Of a stretch of 64,000 nt of DNA, positions 49,807 through 63,740 are shown piece by piece. Below the pieces are notes generated by a model. The model was not told where the DNA came from. It searched no databases and was given only the letters and a program-made list of their open reading frames with translations. Within the stretch, counting starts at the first letter, position 1; every line of letters starts with the position of its first letter. Source of the DNA: Trichomonas vaginalis G3 (Eukaryota > Parabasalia > Trichomonadida > Trichomonadidae). The stretch is from assembly GCF_026262505.1 (NCBI RefSeq), contig NC_067208.1, positions 9,185,962 to 9,249,961 of the forward strand. The letters run 5' to 3'. Made by a program: the position numbers and the translations under genes.

Positions 49807-52255
49807 GGCGTCAAAAATTTTCTCACTGGGTTTTCGTGTATCAATCCCAGCTCATTATATACGCAACCAATCAAAAATCTGATATGGGAGTCCAAGGCTA
49901 ACTTTTTGTTGTCTACCTAATAAAAGAGGAAGCAGCATTAGTGAGAATAATCGCAAATATTCAATTTAAATTATCTTTTTATTCTTAATTTAAAGTGACA
50001 AAAAGAATAAAAAACCTATTCTAAGGCATGTTGTTATGTAAATGAGACTAGACATCATATTTTATGTTATGAAAAAAAAATATTTAGAATTTTAGAACAA
50101 AATAAATAGAAAAAATAGCATAACTTATGGATGTGCGTATATTAAATTTAATAAATTAAGAGAAATTATTTTTGGCGCCAAAATTATTCGTTAACTCTCA
50201 AATTTTTCTGAGTCAATAAGCCGCCAAAAAAGTGTCATTTCTTTATAGGAAAGGAAACCTATTTGACGAACAATCCGGACACTAGTGCCTCAGCGAATTT
50301 CCCCAAACCCACCAATCCCCTCCCTGCTGTTGTGCACCATCGATGGAAAGTAAGTCATCAATAGTCTCTTTTCCTGATTTCAAGCTAACGTTAGATCATT
50401 CATGAAAGAAATCATTGCCTTTCATCAGAGACTTTCGTTATAACTGCGCTGCTCTCAAGTTCATCTTGAGAAATTTACGTAATAACTGAATTCCCAAAGT
50501 TCTTTAGGTGATCCAAAACACTGTAGCTGCTTGAACTTTGGACGAGCCTCGCACCCCAGAGAATAGAAATCCCAATCTTGCTCATGTTTAGTTGAATTAG
50601 TCTGCAGCAGTACAGCTCTGATACCACAAGATCGTGATGTATACAAAGTCACAACGCTATTTGATTCAACAACTAGCTAGTTTTGACATCAAATTGCAAA
50701 ATTTGACTTCGTTATGAGCTCTTTGTAGCAAAAATACATTACACTTAAAGACTAGTTGCTAGACTGTAGTAGTTTGTTCGTATATATCTATTTTTCCCCA
50801 ACGTATTGCATACTACATTTTGACAAGACTTGCAACCTTATAGTAACCTCGTTGGGAATTGTTCAAGCAAAGCGTAGGTAGTTAAGGTCGAGTAAGAGTT
50901 CTTCTTAAATCTTTCACTGAATGAGTAGGTGTTGGAAGAACTGTTCTCTAAAGCGATACAGTTGCGCTACATGTTCGTCAACTTGTCTAGAAATAAATAT
51001 ATCATTTGTTTTATACGTTTTTTCGTAATAAATCTATTTGTATTTGTTGTATTTGAGTATGAAGATAACAAAAACTACGGCATAAGACGCAGTACACTGG
51101 GCTTCGTTGCCATTTTATTTACCATGTTAAGAATAAACTTAACAGACATGCTTTGTTTTCGACGAAGCCATCTAAAATAACGTACATCTAAATAAAACTA
51201 AAAAACTGTAAAATTTCTTTATTTGATAGTATACTTCAAATTATGCACTATACCTTCTAGAATTCTATAACACTCTTTGCATATAATTTTTTTAAAAAAA
51301 AGTTATATCTCGACAAAAATATGATTTATCAATAGAGTATGTAAAATAAAACTCATTCGCAGTATTAAAAAATCGTAAATCTTTCCAAAAAAATTTTGAA
51401 TTACAAATTTTAAAACTTAAAACAACATTTTTTGAAGCGAAAAAACGAAATCTAATTTTTTTTGGAAAATTTAGAATAAATAGAGCTCTTTAACTCGTCG
51501 AATACAAATTGTTTTCAAGTTTTTTTCGACCGGAAATTGAACTTTTAGAGTTTATACAATAAGATTCACATGAAAAAATACGGGTTTAACAAAGAAATCA
51601 CCAATATAAAGGTTTTTTAGTAGAACGAGATTGATAAAAACTATGGTATGATAAAAAGACGATAATTTTTTTGGCGGGATAATTGAAGAATATGAATGAT
51701 TCGAATTACAGACATACTCTAGTCCGAAACTTACTATGGTTCGTGACTTATTTTTGACACAGAATAGCTGTAGACTAAGGCTTACTCTAGATCCAGACTT
51801 ATTATACAATTAAATTTGCTTTTGGAATAAGACTTAATTTTAGTTACAAACTTATCTTAATATCAGACTTATATTTAGAATCAGACTTACTTTAGTCTAG
51901 AACTTACATTTAGAATCAGACTTCCATTTCAAGTCAGACTTACTTTCGTCCGAACTTCATTTCAAGTCTGTCTTACTTTCGTCCGAGACTTACATTTCAA
52001 GTCAGACTTACTTTCGTCCGAGACTTACATTTCAAGTCAGACTTACATTTCGTCAGACTTACATTTCAAGTCATACTTACTTTCGTCCGAGACTTACATT
52101 TCAAGTCAGACTTACTTTCGTCCGAGACTTACATTTTAAGTCATACTTACATTAATATCAAACTTATATTAACCTACGACTTACTTTTATTCCCAGACAT
52201 CTTGATCCACACTGACATTGAAAACTACTCATACATCTAAATCCACTCAAACATA
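49807..52255 (+). repeat. E4 left terminal inverted repeat (short arm)
   Basis: Short arm with cassette type B at 50241-50479, a minus-strand G-quadruplex motif at 50301-50324, and 35-base units at about 51900-52145. Confidence 0.85.
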
Positions 52256-52275
52256 ATCCAAAAAATGATAATGTA

Positions 52276-52911
52276 ATGAAACTTTATAGAAAATTGAAAA
52301 TTTCGGCAATTAAAAATAAAGTCGAACAGCATTGTAAATGCAACTGCAACATGGAAAATGTTTATAAACTATATGGTGTTCATATTCCATGTATTCATAA
52401 CATCTTAGATGTAAAACCGGCCGATTTAGAAAAACCTAAAGCATTTCATATTGGAAAATTGGAATTCAATAGTTCGAAGAATATTCTAGTTTATGATGAT
52501 GAAGACAATCCGATAGGAAAGGGTGATCGGAAAAATGAACAATGCAAAATTTCGGCTCGGAAAACATTTACAACCAAAGTTGAGAACGAAATTTACTTGT
52601 ATGAAGAACAAGTAACTCCAGATATAGGAGTTAAAAGTCTTGTTCAACGCATTTTAAATCTTCCGTCAATTGACAAGGCAACAAGCTTCATGTTTAATCT
52701 TGGGATGAACATCGATTATGATACAATTCAGGCAATTCATTATATATCATCATTAAGAAAAACACATCCAGAAGTGATAGATTTGGCATTAAGTAATGCA
52801 TATCTTCCGGAAGAATCAGATGAATATCAGCAAAACAAAGACATGATTTCAAAAATTATCGAAGAAGTTTTTGATAATAAAGACAAGGAAAGAGATCCGG
52901 ATTTTTTGTAA
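52276..52911 (+). CDS. E4 unknown element-encoded protein, 211 residues (short C-terminus)
   Basis: Identical to the E1/E2 protein through DPDF, then a one-base difference near 52905 brings in TAA. The basic tail VVRRKRKNGL is lost. If that tail serves nuclear entry or DNA binding, this copy would be impaired. It may also be a consensus error, since the shortened stretch is a T run. Confidence 0.65.
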   Translation: MKLYRKLKISAIKNKVEQHCKCNCNMENVYKLYGVHIPCIHNILDVKPADLEKPKAFHIGKLEFNSSKNILVYDDEDNPIGKGDRKNEQCKISARKTFTTKVENEIYLYEEQVTPDIGVKSLVQRILNLPSIDKATSFMFNLGMNIDYDTIQAIHYISSLRKTHPEVIDLALSNAYLPEESDEYQQNKDMISKIIEEVFDNKDKERDPDFL

Positions 52912-53073
52912 GAAGGAAGAGGAAAAATGGTTTGTGAAAAAAATATTTATATGAATAAAATGTGTATGATTATTGTTTATAAAAACAGTTAATAAATATG
53001 AGAAACTATTTAATTATTTGTTATATAAAGATTCGATATACAGAACAGAATGAAAAAGGATAAAAAAATTAAT

Positions 53074-56000
53074 CAGAAAGATGTAAAAGTTTGGGAGATA
53101 TAAAAATATTATAGAGATAAAATATTTCCAGAGAGATAAAAAAGTCAATGAAAGATGCAACAGTGTTAATGAGATGGCATAGTGTCTGAGAGATGCAAGA
53201 GTGTCTGAGAGATACAATAGTATCTAACAGAAGCAAAAGTAAGTGATAGATGCAACAGTGACTTATAGATGCAACAGTGTCTATGAGATGCAACAGTGTC
53301 TGACAGATGCAACAGTGTCTATGAAATTTAACAGTGTCTGAGAGATGCAAGAGTGTCTGAGAGATACAATAGTATCTAACAGAAGCAAAAGTAAGTGATA
53401 GATGCAACAGTGTCTATGAGATGCAACAGTGTCTGACAGATGCAACAGTGTCTATGAGATGCAACAGTGTTTGAGAGATACAATAGTATCTAACAGAAGC
53501 AACAGTGTCTGAAAGATGCAACAGTGTCTGAAAGATGCAACAGTGTCTGACAGATGCAACAGTGTCTATGAGATGCAACAGTGTCTGACAGATGCAACAG
53601 TGTCTATGAGATGCAACAGTGTCTGAAAGATGCAACAGTGTCTGACAGATGCAACAGTGTCTGACAGATGCAACAGTGTCTGAAAGATGCAACAGTATCT
53701 GAAAGATGCAACAGTGTCTGACAGATGCAACAGTGTCTGACAGATGCAACAGTGTCTATGAGATGCAACAGTGTCTATGAAATTTAACAGTGTCTATGAG
53801 ATGCAACATTGTCTGACAGATGCAACAGTGTCTATGAAATTTAACAGTGTCTGACAGATGCAACAGTGTCTATGAGATGCAACAGTGTCTATGAGATGCA
53901 ACAGTGTCTGAAAGATGCAACAGTGTCTGAAAGATGCAACAGTGTCTGAAAGATGCAACAGTGTCTGACAGATGCAACAGTGTCTATGAGATGCAACAGT
54001 GTCTGACAGATGCAACAGTGTCTATGAGATGCAACAGTGTCTGAAAGATGCAACAGTGTCTGACAGATGCAACAGTGTCTATGAGATGCAACAGTGTCTA
54101 TGAGATGCAACAGTGTCTGACAGATGCAACAGTGTCTATGAGATGCAACAGTGTCTGAAAGATGCAACAGTGTCTGACAGATGCAACAGTGTCTATGAGA
54201 TGCAACAGTGTCTATGAGATGCAACAGTGTCTATGAAATTTAACAGTGTCTGACAGATGCAACAGTGTCTATGAGATGCATCAGTGTCTATGAGATGCAA
54301 CAGTGTCTATGAGATGCAACAGTGTTTGAGAGATACAATAGTATCTAACAGAAGCAAAAGTAAGTGATAGATGCAACAGTGACTTATAGATGCAACAGTG
54401 TCTATGAGATGCAACAGTGTCTGACAGATGCAACAGTGTCTATGAAATTTAACAGTGTCTGAGAGATGCAAGAGTGTCTGAGAGATACAATAGTATCTAA
54501 CAGAAGCAACAGTGTCTGACAGATGCAACAGTGTCTGACAGATGCAACAGTGTCTGACAGATGCAACAGTGTCTATGAGATGCAACAGTGTCTGAAAGAT
54601 GCAACAGTATCTGACAGATGCAACAGTGTCTGACAGATGCAACAGTGTCTATGAGATGCAACAGTGTCTGACAGATGCAACAGTGTCTATGAGATACAAC
54701 AGTGTCTGAAAGATGCAACAGTGTCTGACAGATGCAACAGTGTCTATGAGATACAATAGTATCTAACAGAAGCAAAAGTAAGTGATAGATGCAACAGTGT
54801 CTATGAGATGCAACAGTGTCTGACAGATGCAACAGTGTCTGAAAGATGCAACAGTGTCTATGAAATGCAACAGTGTCTGAAAGATGCAACAGTGTCTGAA
54901 AGATACAATAGTATCTAACAGAAGCAAAAGTAAGTGATAGATGCAACAGTGTCTATGAGATGCAACAGTGTCTGACAGATGCAACAGTGTCTATGAGATG
55001 CAACAGTGTTTGAGAGATACAATAGTATCTAACAGAAGCAACAGTGTCTGACAGATGCAACAGTGTCTATGAGATACAATAGTATCTGACAGATGCAACA
55101 GTGTCTGACAGATGCAACAGTGTCTATGAGATGCAACAGTGTCTATGAGATGCAACAGTGTCTGACAGATGCAACAGTGTCTGACAGATGCAACAGTGTC
55201 TGACAGATGCAACAGTGTCTGAAAGATGCAACAGTGTCTGACAGATGCAACAGTGTCTGACAGATGCAACAGTGTCTATGAGATGCAACAGTGTCTATGA
55301 AATTTAACAGTGTCTATGAGATGCAACATTGTCTGACAGATGCAACAGTGTCTATGAAATTTAACAGTGTCTGACAGATGCAACAGTGTCTATGAGATGC
55401 AACAGTGTCTATGAGATGCAACAGTGTCTATGAGATGCAACAGTGTCTAAGATGCAACAGTGTCTGAAAGATGCAACAGTGTCTGAGATGCAACAGTGTC
55501 TATGAGATGCAACAGTGTCTGAAGATGCAACAGTGTCTGAAGATGCAACAGTGTCTATGAGATGCAACAGTGTCTATGAATGCAACAGTGCTATGAGATG
55601 CAACATTGTCTGACAGATGCAACAGTGTCTATGAATTTAACAGTGTCTGACAGATGCAACAGTGTCTATGAGATGCAACAGTGTCTATGAGATGCAACAG
55701 TGTCTGAAAGATGCAACAGTGTCTGACAGATGCAACAGTGTCTATGAGATGCAACAGTGTCTGACAGATGCAACAGTGTCTGAAAGATGCAACAGTGTCT
55801 ATGAGATGCAACAGTGTCTATGAGATGCAACAGTGTCTATGAAATTTAACAGTGTCTGACAGATGCAACAGTGTCTATGAGATGCATCAGTGTCTATGAG
55901 ATGCAACAGTGTCTATGAGATGCAACAGTGTTTGAGAGATACAATAGTCTAACAGAAGCAAAGTAAGTGATAGATGCAACAGTGACTTATAGATGCAACA

Positions 56001-59000
56001 GTGTCTATGAGATGCAACAGTGTCTGACAGATGCAACAGTGTCTATGAAATTTAACAGTGTCTGAGAGATGCAAGAGTGTCTGAGAGATACAATAGTATC
56101 TAACAGAAGCAACAGTGTCTGACAGATGCAACAGTGTCTATGAGATGCAACAGTGTCTATGAGATGCAACAGTGTCTGAAAGATGCAACAGTATCTGACA
56201 GATGCAACAGTGTCTGACAGATGCAACAGTGTCTATGAGATGCAACAGTGTCTGACAGATGCAACAGTGTCTATGAGATGCAACAGTGTCTGAAAGATGC
56301 AACAGTGTCTGACAGATGCAACAGTGTCTATGAGATACAATAGTATCTAACAGAAGCAAAAGTAAGTGATAGATGCAACAGTGTCTATGAGATGCAACAG
56401 TGTCTGACAGATGCAACAGTGTCTGAAAGATGCAACAGTGTCTATGAAATGCAACAGTGTCTGAAAGATGCAACAGTGTCTGAAAGATACAATAGTATCT
56501 AACAGAAGCAAAAGTAAGTGATAGATGCAACAGTGTCTATGAGATGCAACAGTGTCTGACAGATGCAACAGTGTCTATGAGATGCAACAGTGTTTGAGAG
56601 ATACAATAGTATCTAACAGAAGCAACAGTGTCTGACAGATGCAACAGTGTCTATGAGATACAATAGTATCTGACAGATGCAACAGTGTCTGACAGATGCA
56701 ACAGTGTCTATGAGATGCAACAGTGTCTATGAGATGCAACAGTGTCTGACAGATGCAACAGTGTCTGACAGATGCAACAGTGTCTGACAGATGCAACAGT
56801 GTCTGAAAGATGCAACAGTATCTGAAAGATGCAACAGTGTCTGACAGATGCAACAGTGTCTGACAGATGCAACAGTGTCTGACAGATGCAACAGTGTCTA
56901 TGAGATGCAACAGTGTCTATGAAATTTAACAGTGTCTATGAGATGCAACATTGTCTGACAGATGCAACAGTGTCTATGAAATTTAACAGTGTCTGACAGA
57001 TGCAACAGTGTCTATGAGATGCAACAGTGTCTATGAGATGCAACAGTGTCTGAAAGATGCAACAGTGTCTGAAAGATGCAACAGTGTCTGACAGATGCAA
57101 CAGTGTCTATGAGATGCAACAGTGTCTGACAGATGCAACAGTGTCTATGAGATGCAACAGTGTCTGAAAGATGCAACAGTGTCTGACAGATGCAACAGTG
57201 TCTATGAGATGCAACAGTGTCTGACAGATGCAACAGTGTCTGAAGATGCAACAGTGTCTATGAGATGCAACAGTGTCTATGAGATGCAACAGTGTCTATG
57301 AAATTTAACAGTGTCTGACAGATGCAACAGTGTCTGACAGATGCAACAGTGTCTATGAGATGCAACAGTGTCTATGAGATGCAACAGTGTCTGAAAGATG
57401 CAACAGTGTCTGAAAGATGCAACAGTGTCTGAAAGATGCAACAGTGTCTGACAGATGCAACAGTGTCTATGAGATGCAACAGTGTCTGACAGATGCAACA
57501 GTGTCTATGAGATGCAACAGTGTCTGAAAGATGCAACAGTGTCTGACAGATGCAACAGTGTCTGACAGATGCAACAGTGTCTATGAGATGCAACAGTGTC
57601 TATGAGATGCAACAGTGTCTGACAGATGCAACAGTGTCTGACAGATGCAACAGTGTCTGACAGATGCAACAGTGTCTGAAAGATGCAACAGTATCTGAAA
57701 GATGCAACAGTGTCTGACAGATGCAACAGTGTCTGACAGATGCAACAGTGTCTATGAGATGCAACAGTGTCTATGAGATGCAACAGTGTCTGACAGATGC
57801 AACAGTGTCTGACAGATGCAACAGTGTCTATGAGATGCAACAGTGTCTATGAGATGCAACAGTGTCTGAAAGATGCAACAGTGTCTGACAGATGCAACAG
57901 TGTCTATGAGATGCAACAGTGTCTATGAGATGCATCAGTGTCTATGAGATGCAACAGTGTCTGACAGATGCAACAGTGTCTATGAGATGCAACAGTGTCT
58001 GACAGATGCAACAGTGTCTATGAGATGCAACAGTGTCTGACAGATGCAACAGTGTCTATGAGATGCAACAGTGTCTATGAGATGCAACAGTGTCTGACAG
58101 ATGCAACAGTGTCTATGAGATGCAACAGTGTCTGAAAGATGCAACAGTGTCTGACAGATGCAACAGTGTCTATGAGATGCAACAGTGTCTGACAGATGCA
58201 ACAGTGTCTGAAGATGCAACAGTGTCTATGAGATGCAACAGTGTCTATGAGATGCAACAGTGTCTATGAATTTAACAGTGTCTGACAGATGCAACAGTGT
58301 CTATGAGATGCAACAGTGTCTATGAGATGCAACAGTGTCTATGAGATGCAACAGTGTTTGAGAGATACAATAGTATCTAACAGAAGCAAAGTAAGTGATA
58401 GATGCAACAGTGACTTATAGATGCAACAGTGTCTATGAGATGCAACAGTGTCTGACAGATGCAACAGTGTCTATGAATAACAGTGTCTGAGAGATGCAAC
58501 AGTGTCTGAGAGATACAATAGTCTAACAGAAGCAGTAAGTGAGATGCAACAGTGTCTATGAGATGCAACAGTGTCTGAAGATGCAACAGTGTCTGAAAGA
58601 TGCAACAGTGTCTGACAGATGCAACAGTGTCTATGAGATGCAACAGTGTCTGACAGATGCAACAGTGTCTATGAGATGCAACAGTGTCTGAAAGATGCAA
58701 CAGTGTCTGACAGATGCAACAGTGTCTATGAGATACAATAGTATCTAACAGAAGCAAAAGTAAGTGATAGATGCAACAGTGTCTATGAGATGCAACAGTG
58801 TCTGACAGATGCAACAGTGTCTGAAAGATGCAACAGTGTCTATGAGAATGCAACAGTGTCTGAAGATGCAACAGTGTCTGAAGATACAAAGTATCTAACA
58901 GAAGCAAAAGTAAGTGATAGATGCAACAGTGTCTATGAGATGCAACAGTGTCTGAAGATGCAACAGTGTCTGAAAGATGCAACAGTGTCTATGAGATGCA

Positions 59001-59629
59001 ACAGTGTCTGAAAGATGCAACAGTGTCTATGAGATGCAACAGTGTCTATGAGATGCAACAGTGTCTATGAGATGCAACAGTGTCTGAAAGATGCAACAGT
59101 GTCTGAAAGATGCAACAGTGTCTATGAGATGCAACAGTGTCTATGAGATGCAACAGTGTCTATGAGATGCAACAGTGTCTGAAAGATGCAACAGTGTCTA
59201 TGAGATGCAACAGTGTCTATGAGATGCAACAGTGTCTATGAGATGCAACAGTGTCTATGAGATGCAACAGTGTCTATGAGATGCAACAGTGTCTATGAGA
59301 TGCAACAGTGTCTATGAGATGCAACAGTGTCTATGAGATGCAACAGTGTCTATGAGATGCATCAGTGTCTATGAGATGCATCAGTGTCTATGAAATTTAA
59401 CAGTGTCTATGAGATGCAACAGTGTCTATGAGATGCAACAGTGTCTGAAAGATGCAACAGTGTCTATGAGATGCAACAGTGTCTATGAGATGCAACAGTG
59501 TCTGAAAGATGCAATAGTGTCTGACAGATGCAACAGTGTGTATGAGATGCAACAGTGTCTATGAAATTTAACAGTGTCTGACAGATGCAACAGTGTCTGA
59601 CAGATGCAACAGTGTCTATGAGATGCAAT
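53074..59629. repeat. E4 19-base repeat array (about 345 units)
   Basis: Same orientation as the E1 array, and its unit order follows the reverse of E2 and E3. Mostly exact 19-base units, with clusters of one-base losses at about 55445-55590 and 58200-58900. Decayed units at 53074-53160 border the gene. Confidence 0.95.
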
Positions 59630-59934
59630 ATTATCTGTCACACATAACAATGTCTGACAGATATATCTTTCTATGATTCTAACCCTAATTACATTTTTCG
59701 TAAAAAACTATATTTAAGATTTGCAATTAACACCCTTTTTTCTCTTCCAATAATGCACAAAACCAAGATTTGACATCAGATTTAAAATCTCCATCAAGTC
59801 TGCTTTCCAAATCCGCTGTCAAAACTTGAATATCTCAATTAATTAATGATATTCAGATATTGCGAATAATCTTTAGGTAAAGAAGAAAATTTATGTTGTA
59901 AAATCATATAAAAATGTAGTTAGAGAGCAAAAAT
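59630..59934. other. E4 unique stretch
   Basis: Nearly identical to 19252-19558 of E1, same orientation. No gene seen. Confidence 0.6.
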
Positions 59935-62783
59935 TATGTTTGAGTGGATCTCCATGTCGTAGTGGATCTAGATGTTTGAGTGGCTTCAGATGTATGAGTG
60001 GTTTTCAATGTCAGTGTGGATCAAGATGTCTGGGAATAAAAGTAAGTCGTAGGTTAATATAAGTTTGATATTAATGTAAGTATGACTTAAAATGTAAGTC
60101 TCGGACGAAAGTAAGTCTGACTTGAAATGTAAGTCTCGGACGAAAGTAAGTATGACTTGAAATGTAAGTCTCGGACGAAAGTAAGTATGACTTGAAATGT
60201 AAGTCTCGGACGAAAGTAAGTCTGACTTGAAATGTAAGTCTGACTTGAAATTTAAGTCTTGGACGAAAGTAAGTCTGACTTGAAATGTAAGTCTCGGACG
60301 AAAGTAAGTCTGACTTGAAATGTAAGTCTCGGACGAAAGTAAGTATGACTTGAAATGTAAGTCTGACTTGAAATGTAAGTCTCGGACGAAAGTAAGTATG
60401 ACTTGAAATGTAAGTCTGACTAGAAATTTAAGTCTCGGACGAAAGTAAGTATGACTTGAAATGTAAGTCTGACTAGAAATTTAAGTCTCGGACGAAAGTA
60501 AGTATGACTTGAAATGTAAGTCTCGGACGAAAGTAAGTCTTGGAAGAAAGTAAGTATGACTTGAAATGTAAGTCTCGGACGAAAGTAAGTCTGACTTGAA
60601 ATTTAAGTCTCGGACGAAAGTAAGTCTGACTTGAAATTTAAGTCTCGGACGAAAGTAAGTCTGACTTGAAATGGAAGTCTGATTCTAAATGTAAGTTCTA
60701 GACTAAAGTAAGTCTGATTCTAAATATAAGTCTGATATTAAGATAAGTTTGTAACTAAAATTAAGTCTTATTCCAAAAGCAAATTTAATTGTATAATAAG
60801 TCTGGATCTAGAGTAAGCCTTAGTCTACAGCTATTCTGTGTCAAAAATAAGTCACGAACCATAGTAAGTTTCGGACTAGAGTATGTCTGTAATTCGAATC
60901 ATTCATATTCTTCAATTATCCCGCCAAAAAAATTATCGTCTTTTTATCATACCATAGTTTTTATCAATCTCGTTCTACTAAAAAACCTTTATATTGGTGA
61001 TTTCTTTGTTAAACCCGTATTTTTTCATGTGAATCTTATTGTATAAACTCTAAAAGTTCAATTTCCGGTCGAAAAAAACTTGAAAACAATTTGTATTCGA
61101 CGAGTTAAAGAGCTCTATTTATTCTAAATTTTCCAAAAAAAATTAGATTTCGTTTTTTCGCTTCAAAAAATGTTGTTTTAAGTTTTAAAATTTGTAATTC
61201 AAAATTTTTTTGGAAAGATTTACGATTTTTTAATACTGCGAATGAGTTTTATTTTACATACTCTATTGATAAATCATATTTTTGTCGAGATATAACTTTT
61301 TTTAAAAAAATTATATGCAAAGAGTGTTATAGAATTCTAGAAGGTATAGTGCATAATTTGAAGTATACTATCAAATAAAGAAATTTTACAGTTTTTTAGT
61401 TTTATTTAGATGTACGTTATTTTAGATGGCTTCGTCGAAAACAAAGCATGTCTGTTAAGTTTATTCTTAACATGGTAAATAAAATGGCAACGAAGCCCAG
61501 TGTACTGCGTCTTATGCCGTAGTTTTTGTTATCTTCATACTCAAATACAACAAATACAAATAGATTTATTACGAAAAAACGTATAAAACAAATGATATAT
61601 TTATTTCTAGACAAGTTGACGAACATGTAGCGCAACTGTATCGCTTTAGAGAACAGTTCTTCCAACACCTACTCATTCAGTGAAAGATTTAAGAAGAACT
61701 CTTACTCGACCTTAACTACCTACGCTTTGCTTGAACAATTCCCAACGAGGTTACTATAAGGTTGCAAGTCTTGTCAAAATGTAGTATGCAATACGTTGGG
61801 GAAAAATAGATATATACGAACAAACTACTACAGTCTAGCAACTAGTCTTTAAGTGTAATGTATTTTTGCTACAAAGAGCTCATAACGAAGTCAAATTTTG
61901 CAATTTGATGTCAAAACTAGCTAGTTGTTGAATCAAATAGCGTTGTGACTTTGTATACATCACGATCTTGTGGTATCAGAGCTGTACTGCTGCAGACTAA
62001 TTCAACTAAACATGAGCAAGATTGGGATTTCTATTCTCTGGGGTGCGAGGCTCGTCCAAAGTTCAAGCAGCTACAGTGTTTTGGATCACCTAAAGAATTT
62101 TGGGAATTCAGTTATCCGTTACTACTCTTAAATTAAAGTAGAGCACTACAGCGAATCAATCGTAATGCCTAGTCTCTCCAGTAACAAGCTGATCTGCTAT
62201 ATTAACTTTAAAGCCAAATCGATTCACATTGTTGCTGGTAAGTCTGATTGCTTCAGATAGAGAGCATGAATTGCTTCTTTATCATCTAATCCCCATCCCC
62301 CTTGTTCCCGATTGGATGACATGGACAATTCATCTTTCTCTAACGAAACAAAATGACACTTTTTAGCGGCTTATTGACTCAGAAAAATTTGAGAGTTAAC
62401 GAATAATTTTGGCGCCAAAAATAATTTCTCTTAATTTATTAAATTTAATATACGCACATCCATAAGTTATGCTATTTTTTCTATTTATTTTGTTCTAAAA
62501 TTCTAAACATTTTTTTTTCATAACATAAAATATGATGTCTAGTCTCATTTACATAACAACATGCCTTAGAATAGGTTTTTTATTCTTTTTGTCACTTTAA
62601 ATTAAGAATAAAAAGATAATTTAAATTGAATATTTGCGATTATTCTCACTAATGCTGCTTCCTCTTTTATTAGGTAGACAACAAAAAGTTAGCCTTGGAC
62701 TCCCATATCAGATTTTTGATTGGTTGCGTATATAATGAGCTGGGATTGATACACGAAAACCCAGTGAGAAAATTTTTGACGCC
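59935..62783 (-). repeat. E4 right terminal inverted repeat (long arm)
   Basis: Long arm with the 35-base array at about 60085-60710 and cassette type A at 62115-62349. Ends in GACGCC. Confidence 0.85.
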
Positions 62784-62792
62784 TGGTTATAT
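62784..62792. repeat. target site duplication of E4, right copy
   Basis: TGGTTATAT, identical to 49798-49806. Host sequence continues from here. Confidence 0.85.
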
Positions 62793-63235
62793 TTTTCACT
62801 AAAATTGACCAATGATAGTTCAAATTAATATACTATGCATAAAAGCAGATTTCTAGTTTGTTCTTCGCAGGATCTCATGTATATATTTGTTGTTTTTAGC
62901 TTTACAAAAAAGAATATTGTCAGAACAGTGTTAAAAGGTATCACAATTGAATTAGAAGTGTTTATTCTGGATTATAACAGTGTTTCGGCATAAATATTTT
63001 GAGTATGCCATAGTTTCCGAAATTGAGAACATTTTTCATCATAAGATGTTCTTGCATAGTAATTGGGTGTGCCTTATTGTTGTACAATTTAAATAATTTT
63101 TATGTAGAAATCAATTGATTCCTAGAACAATCAAATTATTCGTATTCGCTCAATGAACTACTATCTTGTTATTTGGTTTTTTGTGCTTGTTATTGTTATT
63201 TAGTTCATTTTATCAAAATTAATTTAAAAAATTAT
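62793..63235. other. intergenic, right host flank
   Basis: AT-rich, with no gene or repeat that can be supported. Confidence 0.4.
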
Positions 63236-63460
63236 ATGATTGGAAATTTGAGCGAATATTTTTGCCGTTTTGATGTTAAAATGCATGACTTTCTGTTATT
63301 AATGTATTTAATTGATAATAACAATACTAATGCGATATCTTTCATAATAAAATTCCCCAGATATGATTTAAATTTTGAGGGAAATCACTCAAAAACAGTT
63401 AAATCATATAAGTTCTATTCGTCATTTGTTGTTAGTTTCATTTCTGATTTAATATCATAA
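63236..63460 (+). pseudogene. possible ankyrin-like remnant, 74 codons
   Basis: An ATG-started frame contains NAISFIIKFPRYDLNFEG, which resembles the second helix and loop of trichomonad ankyrin repeats (I-x-F/L-L/I-I-K-x-P-x-x-D-x-N). No complete repeat is present and there is no recognised initiator. It may be a decayed gene piece or chance. Confidence 0.25.
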
Positions 63461-63468
63461 GCATCATT

Positions 63469-63672
63469 TTATAACCGAATAAAAAATTTTAAATGTGGGG
63501 CTATTTGAATAAAAACGTGGTCATCACTCTCAGAATTTGATATCGACCTTTCAATTAATTGAAAAGGTTTTTTATTTTGACCATAGCGTTTTCCCAAATT
63601 TAAAAATTTTAATCTATTTATACAATACAATAAATTGTCTTTAAAATTTGAGAGCTGGGAAATTTTACTCAT
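63469..63672 (-). CDS. small hypothetical frame, 67 residues
   Basis: ATG at 63670-63672, divergent from pyruvate kinase with 68 bases between the two start codons. Basic, no recognisable domain, and no TCA-type initiator upstream. Could be a real short gene or chance. Confidence 0.25.
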   Translation of the reverse strand: MSKISQLSNFKDNLLYCINRLKFLNLGKRYGQNKKPFQLIERSISNSESDDHVFIQIAPHLKFFIRL

Positions 63673-63727
63673 GTAAACTTCTCAAACGCGGTCAGCCTAT
63701 TGAAAATTGATGTTTGAACGAAATATG

Positions 63728-63734
63728 TCATTTT
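63728..63734 (+). promoter_or_regulatory. trichomonad initiator (TCATTTT) of pyruvate kinase
   Basis: Matches the trichomonad initiator TCA(+1)Y(T/A). Transcription from the A at 63730 would leave an 11-base leader, the very short leader usual in these protists. Confidence 0.7.
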
Positions 63735-63740
63735 AACATA

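Larger units (their letters stand above)
49807..62783 (+). mobile_element. giant DNA element E4 (13.0 kb)
   Basis: Same orientation as E1: short arm 49807-52255, 220-residue gene 52276-52911, 19-base array 53074-59629, unique stretch 59630-59934, long arm 59935-62783. A perfect nine-base duplication that differs from that of E1 proves a second, independent insertion in the same neighbourhood. Confidence 0.8.
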
